Shown one piece after another: positions 45,037-52,934 of a stretch of 63,710 nucleotides of DNA. The stretch lies in assembly GCF_964187635.1 (NCBI RefSeq), contig NZ_CAXLMO010000016.1, forward strand, positions 1 through 63,710, written 5' to 3'. Position numbers and translations under genes: made by a program. Positions within the stretch are counted from its first letter, which is position 1. Each line of letters opens with the position of its first letter. The DNA comes from Seribacter sulfatis (lineage in GTDB: Bacteria; Verrucomicrobiota; Verrucomicrobiia; Opitutales; Seribacteraceae). The notes below the pieces were generated by a model. That model saw only the letters and a program-made list of their open reading frames with translations. It was not told the origin of the DNA and did not search any database.

Positions 45037-45696
45037 TTAGTCAGATGATTTTGTCTCTTCGGTAGATTCTTGATCTGTAGCAACTTCCTCCGGCTCCCCG
45101 TCCTCACTATCTTCTGCCGATGAACGACCGCCCGCACTACCTACGCATGAAACAAGCATTCCATCCAATTCTGCAACATAAGCGACTCCTTCAATTACCG
45201 GCAAATCTTTAACCTGTAAATTTTCTCCAAGTTCTAATTTTGATATATCAAGTTCAATTTGAGAAGGTAAATTACTAGGTCGGCAACGAATTTCCACTTC
45301 ATTAACCAGTGCCTCTAAAATTCCACCCTGTGTCTTGACTCCCTCCGCTTCTCCAAGAAGAGTAAGAGGGACTTTAGTTTGAAGATCTTCACCACGATTA
45401 ACCTGAATAAAATCAATGTGAGTTATTGTATCTTTGATAGAATCCATTTGCATGTCTTTAATCAAAACAAGCTCATCTTCCCCTTTATCTCCAAGCAGAC
45501 GGAACAAAGACGATGATCCTGAAGCTTTTCGCAAAAGAATGCGCATTGCTCGATCTTCAATTGAATATGACTTGTTAATTTGTTTGCCGTAAAAAACAGC
45601 GGGTATCCTTCCGGATGCACGGAGTCTATTACAAGCCTGGCGGCCAGTTTGTTCGCGTGGCGCTACCTTGATAGTTAAATCACTTAATTCTGACAT
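45037..45696 (-). CDS. rplY: 50S ribosomal protein L25 (general stress protein Ctc type)
   Basis: L25 binds 5S rRNA. The 219-residue CTC form has the N-terminal L25 domain (APREQTGRQACNRLRASGRIPAVFYG), the C-terminal TL5/CTC beta domain (~100-185) and an acidic Ser/Glu/Asp-rich tail (~190-219). It opens the long minus-strand cluster that runs to htrA at 35 kb. A candidate promoter lies 40 bases upstream. Confidence 0.94.
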   Translation of the reverse strand: MSELSDLTIKVAPREQTGRQACNRLRASGRIPAVFYGKQINKSYSIEDRAMRILLRKASGSSSLFRLLGDKGEDELVLIKDMQMDSIKDTITHIDFIQVNRGEDLQTKVPLTLLGEAEGVKTQGGILEALVNEVEIRCRPSNLPSQIELDISKLELGENLQVKDLPVIEGVAYVAELDGMLVSCVGSAGGRSSAEDSEDGEPEEVATDQESTEETKSSD

Positions 45697-45735
45697 AATA
45701 AATTGGGGGGGTACAAAAATTAGAGAAAGCGATCA

Positions 45736-45764
45736 GAAATAACAGCTGTCAGCAAATCTTGCAA
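45736..45764 (-). promoter_or_regulatory. Candidate promoter for the rplY-pth-rpsF-ssb-rplI-dnaB cluster
   Basis: On the minus strand TTGCAA and TATTTC are spaced by 17 bases, with the -10 box 39 bases before the rplY start codon. Partial consensus match only. Confidence 0.3.
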
Positions 45765-45881
45765 GCTCTTTACTATCAGAATGAAGATCCTGAATTAAAT
45801 TTAACAACAACGTACTACATTGTAGATTGAATACTTTTAGCCTTTTTTGAATTCGATATCCTAAGTTTAAAGGATAAGACC

Positions 45882-47297
45882 TCAAGAAAACAAATCCTCT
45901 ACCACACTTCCATGTACATCGGTCAGTCGGAAATCTCTCCCTGCAGATCTGTAAGTCAATTTTTCATGATTCAGGCCCATTGCGTGTAGAATGGTGGCAT
46001 GCAGATCATGCATATGGACACGGTTATCAACAGCAGTGCCTCCAATTTCATCTGTCGAACCATAAGAAATACCTGGCTTAATTCCACCACCGGCTAAAAA
46101 TACTGTAAAGCCCCGTGGATTATGATCACGCCCATCTTTTCCCTGAGAAAAAGGGGTTCTTCCGAATTCCCCGCCCCACCATACTAAGGTATCTTCCAAT
46201 AAGCCCCTCGCTTTTAGGTCCTGTAATAATCCAGCAACCGGCTTGTCGGTTGCTCTGGCATGGTTGGCATGATTCGGCATGTTGCTGTGTTGATCCCACC
46301 TCGGATTAGCGGATTCATCCGAATAATTAACACTTACGAACCTAACACCTCGCTCTACCATTCTTCTTGCCAGTAAGCATTGCTTTCCAAAATCATCGGT
46401 ATCTTTCTCGTCGATCCCATAAATACTTTTGGTCGACTTGGTTTCTTTGGAGAGATCCGTTAATTCCGGCGCTTCCATCTGCATACGCCAAGCCAATTCG
46501 TAATTTTCAATAGTCGCCTCCAACTCATCATCATGCGAATAACGATTCGACTGAACCGTATTTAAATTCTGCAAGAGGTCAAAGCGACTTTTTCTCTGAG
46601 AATCACCGAGCATGGCATTTTCTACATTTCGAATCTTGGCTCCATTCACATTCCCAGCTCTTCCAAGGGCGGTTCCCTGGTGAATGGATGGCAAAAAGGC
46701 ATTCCCATAATTTCTCGGACCGCCCTTGCTTGTAGATGGAGAAATAGTTACGAAAGCGGGCAAATTATGATTCTCCGATCCTAGTCCATACGATATCCAG
46801 CTCCCCATGGATGGACGAACCAAGTTAGTTGCTCCAGTATGCATGAAAAGAGTTGAGGGACCGTGAGCCACTCCCTCGGTATGCATGGAGTGAATAAAAG
46901 CCAGTTCATCGACATGGCTCGCAATATTGGGAAATAGAGAGGAAATATGCTTTCCGCACTGTCCATGTTGCTTAAAATCCCAAAGAGGTTTCATCAAATT
47001 GCGTTTGCTCGCTTTACCAAATGTATTTGTGCGAACCCCTACAAAATCGATCTCCTTTCCGTCCTTCGTAAAAAGTTCAGGCTTGTAATCAAATGTATCC
47101 ACATGACTCGGGCCACCAGCCATAAAAATAAAGATAATCCGTTTAGCTCGTTGCGGAAAACGGGGAGGCTTCGCAAGAAGGGAGCTTGAGGGTTGAGCAT
47201 TTACATTTTCTAATCCGGCTAAGGCAATAGAACCAAACCCACAAGCTACTGTTTGAAGTAAACTTCTTCGGGTTAATTCTTGAAAACACCTAGTCAT
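45882..47297 (-). CDS. DUF1501 (sulfatase-fold) exported protein with Tat signal
   Basis: DUF1501 proteins are alkaline-phosphatase-superfamily relatives abundant in planctomycetes and Verrucomicrobia; substrates are not known. The 471-residue chain opens with a twin-arginine signal (TRRSLLQTVACGFGSIALAG). It then shows FIFMAGGPSHVDTFDYKP (first metal site), GRAGNVNGAK, WGGEFGRTPFSQGKDGRDHNPRG (near 370) and VHMHDLHATILHAMGLNHEKL, all family hallmarks. It lies 7 bp after the DUF1549/1553 gene, the standard pairing of these two families. Confidence 0.94.
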   Translation of the reverse strand: MTRCFQELTRRSLLQTVACGFGSIALAGLENVNAQPSSSLLAKPPRFPQRAKRIIFIFMAGGPSHVDTFDYKPELFTKDGKEIDFVGVRTNTFGKASKRNLMKPLWDFKQHGQCGKHISSLFPNIASHVDELAFIHSMHTEGVAHGPSTLFMHTGATNLVRPSMGSWISYGLGSENHNLPAFVTISPSTSKGGPRNYGNAFLPSIHQGTALGRAGNVNGAKIRNVENAMLGDSQRKSRFDLLQNLNTVQSNRYSHDDELEATIENYELAWRMQMEAPELTDLSKETKSTKSIYGIDEKDTDDFGKQCLLARRMVERGVRFVSVNYSDESANPRWDQHSNMPNHANHARATDKPVAGLLQDLKARGLLEDTLVWWGGEFGRTPFSQGKDGRDHNPRGFTVFLAGGGIKPGISYGSTDEIGGTAVDNRVHMHDLHATILHAMGLNHEKLTYRSAGRDFRLTDVHGSVVEDLFS

Positions 47298-47304
47298 TAC
47301 TTTC

Positions 47305-50157
47305 CTAATTCAAATATCGAAAATCTAAACATGCAAAAAGAGAATGCACAAGGCCTTCCATTGCTTTAGTGCCAGTTTCTCCGTCCAGGCTTTGATCTAA
47401 GTAACTATAAACCAGTTTCTTTTCGTCGTAATTCGGCTCACGCCCAAGACAGCTCAGGAAAACCAATTTAATCTTGAGTTCGACATCTACACTTTCTCGA
47501 CCGAAGATATTTTGAGCGGTAAGCACAGCTTGCCTCATTACAAAATCACTATTCATCATAAACAAAGCTTGGGTAGGAACAGTGCTAGTGTTACGATTCC
47601 CTGAAACCAATCCTGGATTGGGATAATCAAAGACAGTAAAAATTTCTGGAATTTTGTTCCGGTCAATCTTTTGAAACAATGAACGATTTTGATTTGCCTT
47701 CGAGTTTTCAAATGTAATCTGCCCACTTGCCAATAGCATGGCGTCTCGAATTGCCTCCGCATCCAGTCTTCGTCTATTCTGTCTAGAAAATAGTTGATTC
47801 TCCGGATCCTCCTTTAATGCCTTTTCATTTGCGGTGGAAGACATTTGATATGTTGCCGAAAGTACAATTTTGCGGATAAGTGTCTTGATAGACCATTTGT
47901 TATCAATGAAAAATTGTGCTAGGTCATCGAGAAGTTCTGGATGGGTAGGTCGACTTCCCATTTTCCCGAAATTATCTGTACTCGATACGATTCCACGACC
48001 AAAAAGATGATGCCAAGCCCGATTGACAAATACTCGAGCAGTAAGGGGGTTTTGAGGAGAGGATACCCAATGGGCAAGTTCTAGGCGACCGCTTGATCCT
48101 TCAGGTATCTGGGGAAATGGAGATGTATGCCGCGGGGTTGCGACTACCAAAAATCCCCGCGGAACAAGCGGTCCCAAATTACGGATTCCTCCACGAAGAT
48201 GAACATGCCAATCACCAACTGCCTTCTGCTCTCGAACTGACAATGCCTTTTCAGCTTTAGGCGGAGCCTTCTTATTGTGCTCAACGATTAAATTTTTCAG
48301 CTCCTCGACTCGTATTTCTGCATTCTTAATCTGAACTTTAAGCATGTTATTTTTTTTAGAATCAGCAGTACTTTTTTTCGCCGTTTTGTCGAGAGAAGGC
48401 ACTTTCATTACCGGAACCAAGCGGATCGCATCCGCGATCACAACCTTCCTCGTTCCTTCTGTTGTAATCTGAACGACCTCCATTACTCTCCTGTCGAAAT
48501 TAAATCTTCCAACCGACTTAAACGCTCCCAGTATTTGAGGGGCTTTTGTTTGATCAAGTAGGACTTTATGTTCGCCATCCGCATGCATAATGGTCACCGG
48601 AGTTCTGTTTGATCGATTTAAACCAACGGTGTAAGAAACTTGAACATCATATTCTCCCTTGCGTGGAATATTTGCCGAAAAAGTAATCGATTTAGTACCC
48701 TTACCTTTATTGTCATCATGCAAATATCGCTTTCCCACAAAGCCATTTGTGTGAGTCGAGGAAATCCATTTACCGATCAATTTGGCATCTGAATCATCCA
48801 CAACAATTCCGTCTAAGTAAAGTGGGTCTAAATTCCTTTTTTGTCTAATCAAACTTATCTTTTTACCACCTAATAACCTAACTGCTAAAATGGCTTCCTT
48901 CAATCTCTCCTCAAGAGAAGTCAAGACTCTCGCGTGTTCTTTTCGTTGGGTGCCAAAGTCATCCTGCAATACTCTTTCATGAAAACTAGCTACATTTCCT
49001 GGAACCAAGCTATTAGTGCTCCGAAAAATACCCGCCATAGAATAGTATTCTTTTGTTAGAATCGGGTCAAAGGGATGGTCATGACAGCGGGCACAACCCA
49101 TAGTAATGCCCATGAACGCCCGACCCACCGCGCTTAGTTGCTCGTCGACCACTTCCATGCGTAAGAGTTCCTTGTCCTGTAATTCATAATTATGCGGACC
49201 GAGAGCCAAAAATCCCGTGCCTGTAAGATATTCATTATATTCCAATTTAGATTTTGAAGGCATCAGATCGCCCGCAATTTGCTCGATAACAAAGCGATCA
49301 AAGGGTTTGTCCTTATTAAAACTGTATACCACATAATCTCGATAACGGCTGGCATTAGGAAAAGGGTTGTTCCGGCCTCCACCAATAGTATCGGCATAAC
49401 GAGCAACATCGAGCCAATGTCGACCCCATCTTTCTCCAAACCTTTCTGAGCCGAGTAATTCATCAACCACTTTTGGAAACGCATTCGGAGAGCGATCAGA
49501 AATAAAATCATTAATTTGATCTGGGCTTGGAGGTAATCCGATGAGGTCAAAATAAATCCTTCTTAATAAAGTATATTTATCCGCATACCGCGAGGGGGTT
49601 AATTTTTTTGACTCCAAATTTGCCAAAACAAAATAATCGATTGAATCTTCGGCCCATCCCGCCATCTTAACTTTGGGAAATGGCTGAGATTGAACCGGTT
49701 TAAAAGCCCAATAGTCCCGTACATCTGCTAGCTCCTTTAAGGAAATAGGGTTTTGCTTTTTTTTCATTCCCATCTCATTTTCCCTAGGGTCAATCGCTCC
49801 TTCCAAAATCCATTTTTGGAGATTCTTAATCGCTTCTTTAGACAACTTGCCATCTGGCGGCATTCGCAGGTCGTTACTCTCGTAACTTATCGCCTTAAAT
49901 AATAAACTTTGACCAGGTTTTTTGGGTACTATTACCGTTCCGCTGTCTCCCCCTTGAATCCAACCCGCCCGCGTGTCGAGATATAGATTTGCTTTCACTT
50001 TTTTGGCTTTTTCCGAATGACACTCGTAACAATTCTCTACCAAAATGGGTCGAATCTTCTTTTCAAAAAACGCAACTTTCTTGGCATCTACCCCCAAACT
50101 TAAATGGACGAGTTGTAATATCCAAAAGAGGACAAATGTTCGGAAAATTACATTCAT
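47305..50157 (-). CDS. PSCyt1-DUF1549-DUF1553 exported haem protein
   Basis: The 950-residue protein has a signal peptide, a PSCyt1 cytochrome c domain (haem CYECH near residue 42; MPPDGKLS near 100), DUF1549/PSCyt2 (~175-385; LDVARYADTIGGGRN, MGCARCHDHPFDP) and DUF1553/PSD1 (~675-935; FVNRAWHHLFGRGIV, YQMSS, LDAEAIRDAML, NSDFVMRQA). A second CxxCH (CARCH) gives two haem sites. Between the DUFs lies an insert (~450-590) ending VVIADAIRLVPV that resembles the golvesin/xanthan-lyase C-terminal-like domain, probably a carbohydrate-binding beta-sandwich. Partner of DUF1501, downstream by 7 bp. Function is inferred to be periplasmic polysaccharide-linked redox chemistry. Confidence 0.92.
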   Translation of the reverse strand: MNVIFRTFVLFWILQLVHLSLGVDAKKVAFFEKKIRPILVENCYECHSEKAKKVKANLYLDTRAGWIQGGDSGTVIVPKKPGQSLLFKAISYESNDLRMPPDGKLSKEAIKNLQKWILEGAIDPRENEMGMKKKQNPISLKELADVRDYWAFKPVQSQPFPKVKMAGWAEDSIDYFVLANLESKKLTPSRYADKYTLLRRIYFDLIGLPPSPDQINDFISDRSPNAFPKVVDELLGSERFGERWGRHWLDVARYADTIGGGRNNPFPNASRYRDYVVYSFNKDKPFDRFVIEQIAGDLMPSKSKLEYNEYLTGTGFLALGPHNYELQDKELLRMEVVDEQLSAVGRAFMGITMGCARCHDHPFDPILTKEYYSMAGIFRSTNSLVPGNVASFHERVLQDDFGTQRKEHARVLTSLEERLKEAILAVRLLGGKKISLIRQKRNLDPLYLDGIVVDDSDAKLIGKWISSTHTNGFVGKRYLHDDNKGKGTKSITFSANIPRKGEYDVQVSYTVGLNRSNRTPVTIMHADGEHKVLLDQTKAPQILGAFKSVGRFNFDRRVMEVVQITTEGTRKVVIADAIRLVPVMKVPSLDKTAKKSTADSKKNNMLKVQIKNAEIRVEELKNLIVEHNKKAPPKAEKALSVREQKAVGDWHVHLRGGIRNLGPLVPRGFLVVATPRHTSPFPQIPEGSSGRLELAHWVSSPQNPLTARVFVNRAWHHLFGRGIVSSTDNFGKMGSRPTHPELLDDLAQFFIDNKWSIKTLIRKIVLSATYQMSSTANEKALKEDPENQLFSRQNRRRLDAEAIRDAMLLASGQITFENSKANQNRSLFQKIDRNKIPEIFTVFDYPNPGLVSGNRNTSTVPTQALFMMNSDFVMRQAVLTAQNIFGRESVDVELKIKLVFLSCLGREPNYDEKKLVYSYLDQSLDGETGTKAMEGLVHSLFACLDFRYLN

Positions 50158-50174
50158 GACAAAGTCATACTTAA

Positions 50175-50240
50175 ACCATTAAAAACAATTATTTAAGTCA
50201 AATTTACACCCACGATTTAGCTAATTTTCTTTTTAATGGT
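50175..50240. repeat. 11-bp inverted repeat in the sulfatase-DUF1553 gap
   Basis: ACCATTAAAAA (50175-50185) and TTTTTAATGGT (50230-50240) are perfect inverted copies separated by 44 bases. They lie in the 98-bp gap after the sulfatase stop and before the DUF1553 start (both genes on the minus strand). It may be an operator pair, an RNA structure or chance in AT-rich DNA. Confidence 0.35.
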
Positions 50241-50255
50241 CTTAGATTCTTTTAG

Positions 50256-51749
50256 TTAAAGTGGGGGTGCGTTCCAGTCCGGAATACCGCCATTCTCTAA
50301 CTGCTTGGCATGAAGTATATGGTAGGGTTGGGTTGGAGACATGGGAACTTCCTCATTCACCATAAGGGGGCGGGTTTCCTTCCAAAACTTTTCGTAGGCT
50401 AAACGCATCGACTGAACTACTTTGGGATTTTTGTCTGCAATATCCAAAAGTTGCGAAGGATCTTTCTTCATATCGTAGAGCTTGTTCTCCACTAGGCGAA
50501 AACGCTCGTTCCTAACTGCAAAACGCTTCCACATATGATCAGTCGGTTCGGAACCGGTTTTCCAACGGGCACCCTGCGTAAAAAGATAGCGGTCCTTCCA
50601 CTTGGCTTGTGGATTTTTGATTAGCGGCAGGAGGCTCCGTCCCTCGACTTGCCCCTTGGGTAACTGGTCAATTCCCACAATAGCAGCAAGTGTGGGTAAA
50701 AGATCAATATGAGCGGAAATCCTTTCAACCGCTTGGTCGGCTGCGAATTTGCCTGGCCAACGAACAAAAAATGGCACGCGAACCCCACCTTCATCAGCCG
50801 AACTTTTTGCACCCTTCATCCCCGCATTGAAACCTTCCATAGGCTTGCCGTCCTTGGACATACCAAGCTTGGAGCCTTCTCGTACCATTCCGCCAACTGA
50901 GCCATTATCAGACATAAAAATAAGGATTGTGTCCTTGGCGAGGTTCCATTCGTCGAGCTTGCTCATAAGCCGCCCCATATTCTGATCGATGTTTTCTATC
51001 ATTCCATAGAATCCGGCATCTCTTTCGGAGAAACCAAGATCAGTAAATCGTTTTGCATTTTGGGGCGGAGCAATAAAAGGGCCATGCGGAGCATTCGTCG
51101 TGATATAGGCAAAAAAGGGTTTCCCTTGGTCTTTCATTTTTTTCATCCATCCCATTCCAGCGGTGAAAAATAAGTCGGTGCAATAGCCCTTAGTCTTTAC
51201 AAAGGAACCATTGTGACGAATGGTTGGATTAAAATATTGATTACCCGGAACATCAGCACATGAGCAATTAAATTTCTGTCCAATTCCACCTGCTCCATGG
51301 ATAAAGGCTTCGTCAAACCCGCGCTTATGTGGTTGGTAGGGCTCCTCGTCCCCTAAATGCCACTTGCCAAATATCCCAGAAACATAGCCCGCCTTCGATA
51401 ACACCTGAGGAAGGGTCACCGTGCTTAATGCCATCCTTTCCCTTTCTAAAATGGTGTGAGTAATTCCATTTTTCATGGGGTGACGGCCCGACATAAGGGC
51501 GGCTCGGGTGGGCGAGCAGGTGGGACTGACCAAGAACCTTTCAAAGCGGGTGCTTTGCCCGTGTAGCTTATCAAGATTAGGTGTCTGGATCCAAGGATTG
51601 CCGTGCTTTCCTATCGGTCCATAACCTTGATCATCGGTTATCATGAGTACGATATTGGGCCTGACTCCAAAGGGTAGCTCCTTGGATATTAAGATTTTGT
51701 TTACCGTAAAAATAGAGAGTATTAGGGAGAGGAATAAAGTTACTTTCAT
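50256..51749 (-). CDS. Exported type I sulfatase (arylsulfatase family)
   Basis: Type I sulfatases cut sulfate esters using formylglycine made from Cys. Motif CSPTR (near residue 78), with following AALMSGRHP, is the maturation signal. The metal-binding IVLMITDDQGYGP near residue 35, GKWHLGDEE and FMSDNGSVGG are also seen. The preferred start, ATG at 51749, yields a good signal peptide; the frame runs on to 51794 but adds a Cys-bearing leader without signal character. About 497 residues. Likely acts on sulfated polysaccharide in the periplasm or outside. A formylglycine-generating enzyme is not in the window. Confidence 0.94.
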   Translation of the reverse strand: MKVTLFLSLILSIFTVNKILISKELPFGVRPNIVLMITDDQGYGPIGKHGNPWIQTPNLDKLHGQSTRFERFLVSPTCSPTRAALMSGRHPMKNGITHTILERERMALSTVTLPQVLSKAGYVSGIFGKWHLGDEEPYQPHKRGFDEAFIHGAGGIGQKFNCSCADVPGNQYFNPTIRHNGSFVKTKGYCTDLFFTAGMGWMKKMKDQGKPFFAYITTNAPHGPFIAPPQNAKRFTDLGFSERDAGFYGMIENIDQNMGRLMSKLDEWNLAKDTILIFMSDNGSVGGMVREGSKLGMSKDGKPMEGFNAGMKGAKSSADEGGVRVPFFVRWPGKFAADQAVERISAHIDLLPTLAAIVGIDQLPKGQVEGRSLLPLIKNPQAKWKDRYLFTQGARWKTGSEPTDHMWKRFAVRNERFRLVENKLYDMKKDPSQLLDIADKNPKVVQSMRLAYEKFWKETRPLMVNEEVPMSPTQPYHILHAKQLENGGIPDWNAPPL

Positions 51750-51877
51750 GATTGATGGTTTGGTTTTAAATTGGGGCTTGAGAGAACATCCCAAGTCTTA
51801 CCTTCGGAATGCACAAGCTTTAAAAAGCAAGCTTGCGATTTGACGATTTGAAGGGTTTCGGACTAGATTGATTGTAA

Positions 51878-52675
51878 ATGCCATTATTTAAGCATATTTT
51901 CTGCCTTCTACTTATTGTTTCTTTTATGGAAGCCCGCACATTCACGAGTGCAGATGGGGTTCGTAAAATCGTGGCTTCCATTACAGCCTATGATAAAAAA
52001 TCAGAGGTCGTAAGTATTATTCGGAAAGATGGAAAATCTTTTAATAGCAAGCTTTCTTCTTTTAGCGTTGAAGATCAGGCCTATACTTTAAAATGGCATG
52101 AGGGAGCGACTGAAAACTATCTTTATGTCGGTAAGGAATACCCCGGACATCTTCAAATGTTCCTACAAATTTTAAATTCAGGCGGAGTGGGGTATGGCCA
52201 AACGGTCTTATATAATCCCGGACTTCCTCCGGTTGCGATAGGAAACGGGCCTACCCCTTTTCTTGCTTGGGTGGACGGCTATGACAAACTAGGCCGGGCG
52301 TATAGTAGGTTTAATGCAACGAGAGTAAATTTTGATCTAATCGAAAACAACTGGCGGGCAAGTATATCCTTTCAGGCAAGTCGATCCGTTACCCAAAATA
52401 CGGGAACTGTGCTTATCCCCTCAGGAAATTTATACGGCATGCCTAGCGTCGGGGGACCCATTCTTTACCAGCAACCACAAAGAATTGTGGTCCTAGGCAA
52501 AAACCAAAATCCAAACTCACTGATCGTTTTACCCCGAGGTCCGGCTCCGGTGTTCGTCAATCCTTACACTGGAGGAATGAACATGAATGGAGTTGGAGTG
52601 ACAGGTGGAGGATACTCGGGGATTACTCACACTCATTCCCGAGGAATGGGAATCTCGATCCGAATAAATCGGTAA
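51878..52675 (+). CDS. Exported SH3-like (SHD1-type) protein, unknown function
   Basis: The 265-residue protein has a signal peptide (~18 residues). Residues ~20-72 read RTFTSADGVRKIVASITAYD ... DGKSFNSKLSSFSVEDQAY, the SLA1-homology-domain-1-like fold often found once at the front of PVC exported proteins. The rest (~80-265) is Gly/Pro/Asn-rich with no recognised motif and a His-bearing tail. It is divergent from the sulfatase (128 bp apart) and lies inside the sulfatase/DUF1553 island, hence a probable surface or polysaccharide role, which is an inference. Confidence 0.7.
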   Translation: MPLFKHIFCLLLIVSFMEARTFTSADGVRKIVASITAYDKKSEVVSIIRKDGKSFNSKLSSFSVEDQAYTLKWHEGATENYLYVGKEYPGHLQMFLQILNSGGVGYGQTVLYNPGLPPVAIGNGPTPFLAWVDGYDKLGRAYSRFNATRVNFDLIENNWRASISFQASRSVTQNTGTVLIPSGNLYGMPSVGGPILYQQPQRIVVLGKNQNPNSLIVLPRGPAPVFVNPYTGGMNMNGVGVTGGGYSGITHTHSRGMGISIRINR

Positions 52676-52779
52676 CTTGGTTTCTTATAATTCAGTGCGA
52701 ACTTTAAAACCCCACTGAAATTAACTTCAGATGGGAACATCGACTGTTTTCCAAAGACAATACCCCTCATTTAGAATTT

Positions 52780-52914
52780 TCAATTGAATGTGTTTTGACA
52801 GTTGAAAGATAATAGGTCGTTGCCCTTAATAGATTCTATCAGATTACAGTGATTGCACTTCCAATAGAGTGCGAAAAATAAAGCAATAAATCCAACGGGT
52901 ACCCAAACTTTCAT
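52780..52914 (-). CDS. Possible 44-residue membrane micro-protein
   Basis: An ATG-started ORF lies in the gap between the SHD1 protein and the SGNH-dehydrogenase gene. It has a hydrophobic N-terminus (MKVWVPVGFIALFFALYW) followed by KCNHCNLIESIKG and a later Cys (FNCQNTFN). The CxxC pair plus a single transmembrane segment looks protein-like, but no ribosome binding site is visible and the length is small enough for chance. Confidence 0.3.
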   Translation of the reverse strand: MKVWVPVGFIALFFALYWKCNHCNLIESIKGNDLLSFNCQNTFN

Positions 52915-52934
52915 CAAAAAACTTGTATTAAAAA

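Noticed and set aside
45857..45876. TATCCT-aagtttaa-AGGATA after the DUF1501 gene
   Set aside because: A short AT-rich stem without a U-run in the direction of transcription; not convincing as a terminator.
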